Source of the DNA: an uncultured Campylobacter sp.
Lineage (GTDB): Bacteria; Campylobacterota; Campylobacteria; Campylobacterales; Campylobacteraceae
Reading direction: 5' to 3'
Length of the DNA stretch: 7,081 bases
Assembly: GCF_937997595.1 (NCBI RefSeq)
Contig: NZ_CALKTS010000027.1
Location: 1 to 7,081 of the forward strand
Every line of letters starts with the position of its first letter. The first letter of the stretch is position 1. Position numbers and translations under genes: made by a program. Positions 6,211-7,081 of the stretch are shown here, piece after piece. The notes beneath the pieces were generated by a model that saw only the letters and a program-made list of their open reading frames with translations, was not told where the DNA came from and did no database searches.

Positions 6211-6239
6211 GTGCGAGTTAGAGACTATAAACTCGCACC
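6210..6239. repeat. Perfect 10-bp inverted repeat (hairpin)
   Basis: GGTGCGAGTT (6210-6219) and AACTCGCACC (6230-6239) pair exactly around a 10-nt loop, AGAGACTATA. It directly abuts the end of the 53-55-bp array. No T-run follows on either strand, so it is not a standard intrinsic terminator. Confidence 0.7.
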
Positions 6240-6701
6240 GCCGATAGAGGATACCGCGCCTTTTTGCGGGCTGAGAACTTCGACCGCGCAACAAAGAATT
6301 CCACGCCATTTCGCACTACAGCTACGGACCTCGACCACGCAGTGAGCAAGGCTGCGCTATGCGACCAAGGATGTTGTACTATTTCGCAAGCGATCTTGTA
6401 GCGAGATTAGATTATGAGTCTCGGCGTGCGGCATAGGAATTTGGGCGGGTGTGATCCGTGCAAGGTTGCGTGGCACAGATTTTGCGCCTCCATCTGCACC
6501 GCCAAAAATTCTACCGAGCGGAGTTGTGATCTAGAAATTTTGCGGCGGCATGAAATCTCCTAGCGCGGATTTTGAGCTTGCGCAAAATTTCGCACCGCTA
6601 GCATTTGAGAGACCTGAAATTTTAAATTGCATGTCGCTTTAAAATTTTAAACTTATGAATTTGACCCGCACTTACTTTTAAATCCTAATTCCACGCCATG
6701 T

Positions 6702-6735
6702 TTGGCGATGAAATTTTAAAATTTCATCGCGCCAA
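6702..6735. repeat. 34-bp near-perfect palindrome
   Basis: The core 6705-6730 is a perfect 26-bp palindrome with no spacer: GCGATGAAATTTT followed by AAAATTTCATCGC. The symmetry can be extended to TTGGCG (6702-6707) against CGCCAA (6730-6735) if a two-base CG bulge is allowed in the right arm. It combines a GC-rich base with the same AAATTTT core seen in the palindrome at 1197-1223. Confidence 0.8.
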
Positions 6736-6922
6736 GAGTAGCTCGACCAATTGGCGGACGCAGTTAAAAATTAAGTATAGATAAAATGCATCGGCGCGCG
6801 TGAAGCGGAGTTAAATTTAAATTGCGGGCGAAATTTTAAAGCGTGGCTTGGATCGTTCTCGGGCATCCGGTTTTGGCTCTAAAATAGTTAAATTTAGCGC
6901 TGGTGCTCGCAAGACGCTTCGG

Positions 6923-7081
6923 CTACCTGATTTTTGCGGTGCCGAAGCAAAGCCCGTTTTCGTTGCACTGCATATTTTCTATCTGCGGATCCTCGCTTTC
7001 GCCACAAATTTGAATCATTTGATGCGACGCCTCGTCCATTTTGGGCTCGCTGCAATGCGAAACGCCTGGCTTTGGATGCTC
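6923..7081 (-). CDS. Probable 3' end of a minus-strand gene cut by the window edge
   Basis: An open frame enters from the right edge and ends at TAG (6925-6923), giving the last 52 residues of a protein. The piece is hydrophilic and acidic with four Cys (positions 10, 26, 39 and 45 of the fragment), for example HCSEPKMDEASHQ and MQCNENGLCFGTAK. I do not recognise a family. First codon positions are about 63 percent purine, as expected for coding DNA. The overlapping plus-strand frame is open too but lacks this bias and has no start with a ribosome site. Internal ATG codons also lack a ribosome site, so the start probably lies outside the window. The stop codon lies at the edge of the GCTTCGGC/GCCGAAGC inverted repeat. 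Confidence 0.45.
   Translation of the reverse strand, partial: EHPKPGVSHCSEPKMDEASHQMIQICGESEDPQIENMQCNENGLCFGTAKIR

Larger units (their letters stand above)
5676..6922. other. 1.25-kb region without a convincing gene, rich in inverted repeats
   Basis: No reading frame here has a credible start, ribosome site and protein-like composition. The region alternates GC-rich words with AAATTTTAA cores. Structures seen: an AT-only inverted repeat with a T6 tail at 5781-5808 (possible weak terminator for the 138-aa gene); nested hairpins at 5901-5921 (CGCCGCT/AGCGGCG) and 5922-5947 (TAGGCAC/GTGCCTA); the 53-55-bp repeats at 5958-6210; the hairpin at 6210-6239; an imperfect inverted repeat between 6438-6453 and 6495-6510; CTAGCG/CGCTAG at 6560-6601; the palindrome at 6702-6735; and GCTTCGGC/GCCGAAGC at 6916-6948. 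A 13-mer, AATTCCACGCCAT, occurs at 6297 and 6687. No tRNA, rRNA, transposase or CRISPR pattern is seen. Confidence 0.65.

Noticed and set aside
6070..6309. Minus-strand frame of 79 aa in the gene-poor region
   Set aside because: It runs through the degenerate repeat array and hairpin, has a basic, Ser-rich composition expected of chance frames, and no ribosome site.
6823..7081. Plus-strand open frame to the right edge
   Set aside because: It is codon-aligned with the better-supported minus-strand frame, lacks a first-position purine bias and has no start with a ribosome site.

Overview
The window looks like a chromosomal segment of a Campylobacter species, probably one of the moderately GC-rich oral or gut species. 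The evidence is the gene content, the intergenic DNA full of AAATTTTAAA-type motifs, and promoters with a good TATAAT but no clear -35. The species itself cannot be fixed from the sequence alone.

Layout, left to right. (1) A minus-strand gene for a four-helix membrane protein with a DUF3137 domain (3-1031). (2) A 376-bp gap with palindromic AT-core motifs and a weak terminator candidate. (3) A minus-strand two-gene operon for a split class I (4Fe-4S) fumarate hydratase: alpha (1979-2824), then beta (1408-1968). The translation signals place the beta start at 1968, not at the upstream ATG inside alpha. (4) A 199-bp divergent promoter region with a -10 box on each strand and a perfect 9+4+9 dyad beside the fumarase -10. 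(5) A plus-strand operon of haoC, a membrane-anchored NapC/NrfH-family tetraheme cytochrome (3024-3581), and haoA, a periplasmic octaheme cytochrome of the epsilon-Hao type (3592-4992), closed by a strong intrinsic terminator (5041-5069). (6) A 138-aa unrecognised protein (5259-5675) with its own promoter and an 8+6+8 dyad upstream. (7) About 1.25 kb with no convincing gene, rich in inverted repeats and holding a degenerate repeat of about 53-55 bp period. (8) What looks like the 3' end of a minus-strand gene entering from the right edge (6923-7081).

Functionally, HaoC should take electrons from menaquinol and pass them to HaoA, which in characterised Campylobacter homologues reduces nitrite and hydroxylamine to ammonium. 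The fumarase interconverts malate and fumarate, the latter being an electron acceptor in many campylobacters. The two operons share one control region, so the segment looks like anaerobic respiratory and central-carbon chromosome. HaoCA is already a described system. The least explained material is the structured noncoding tail and the two dyads.
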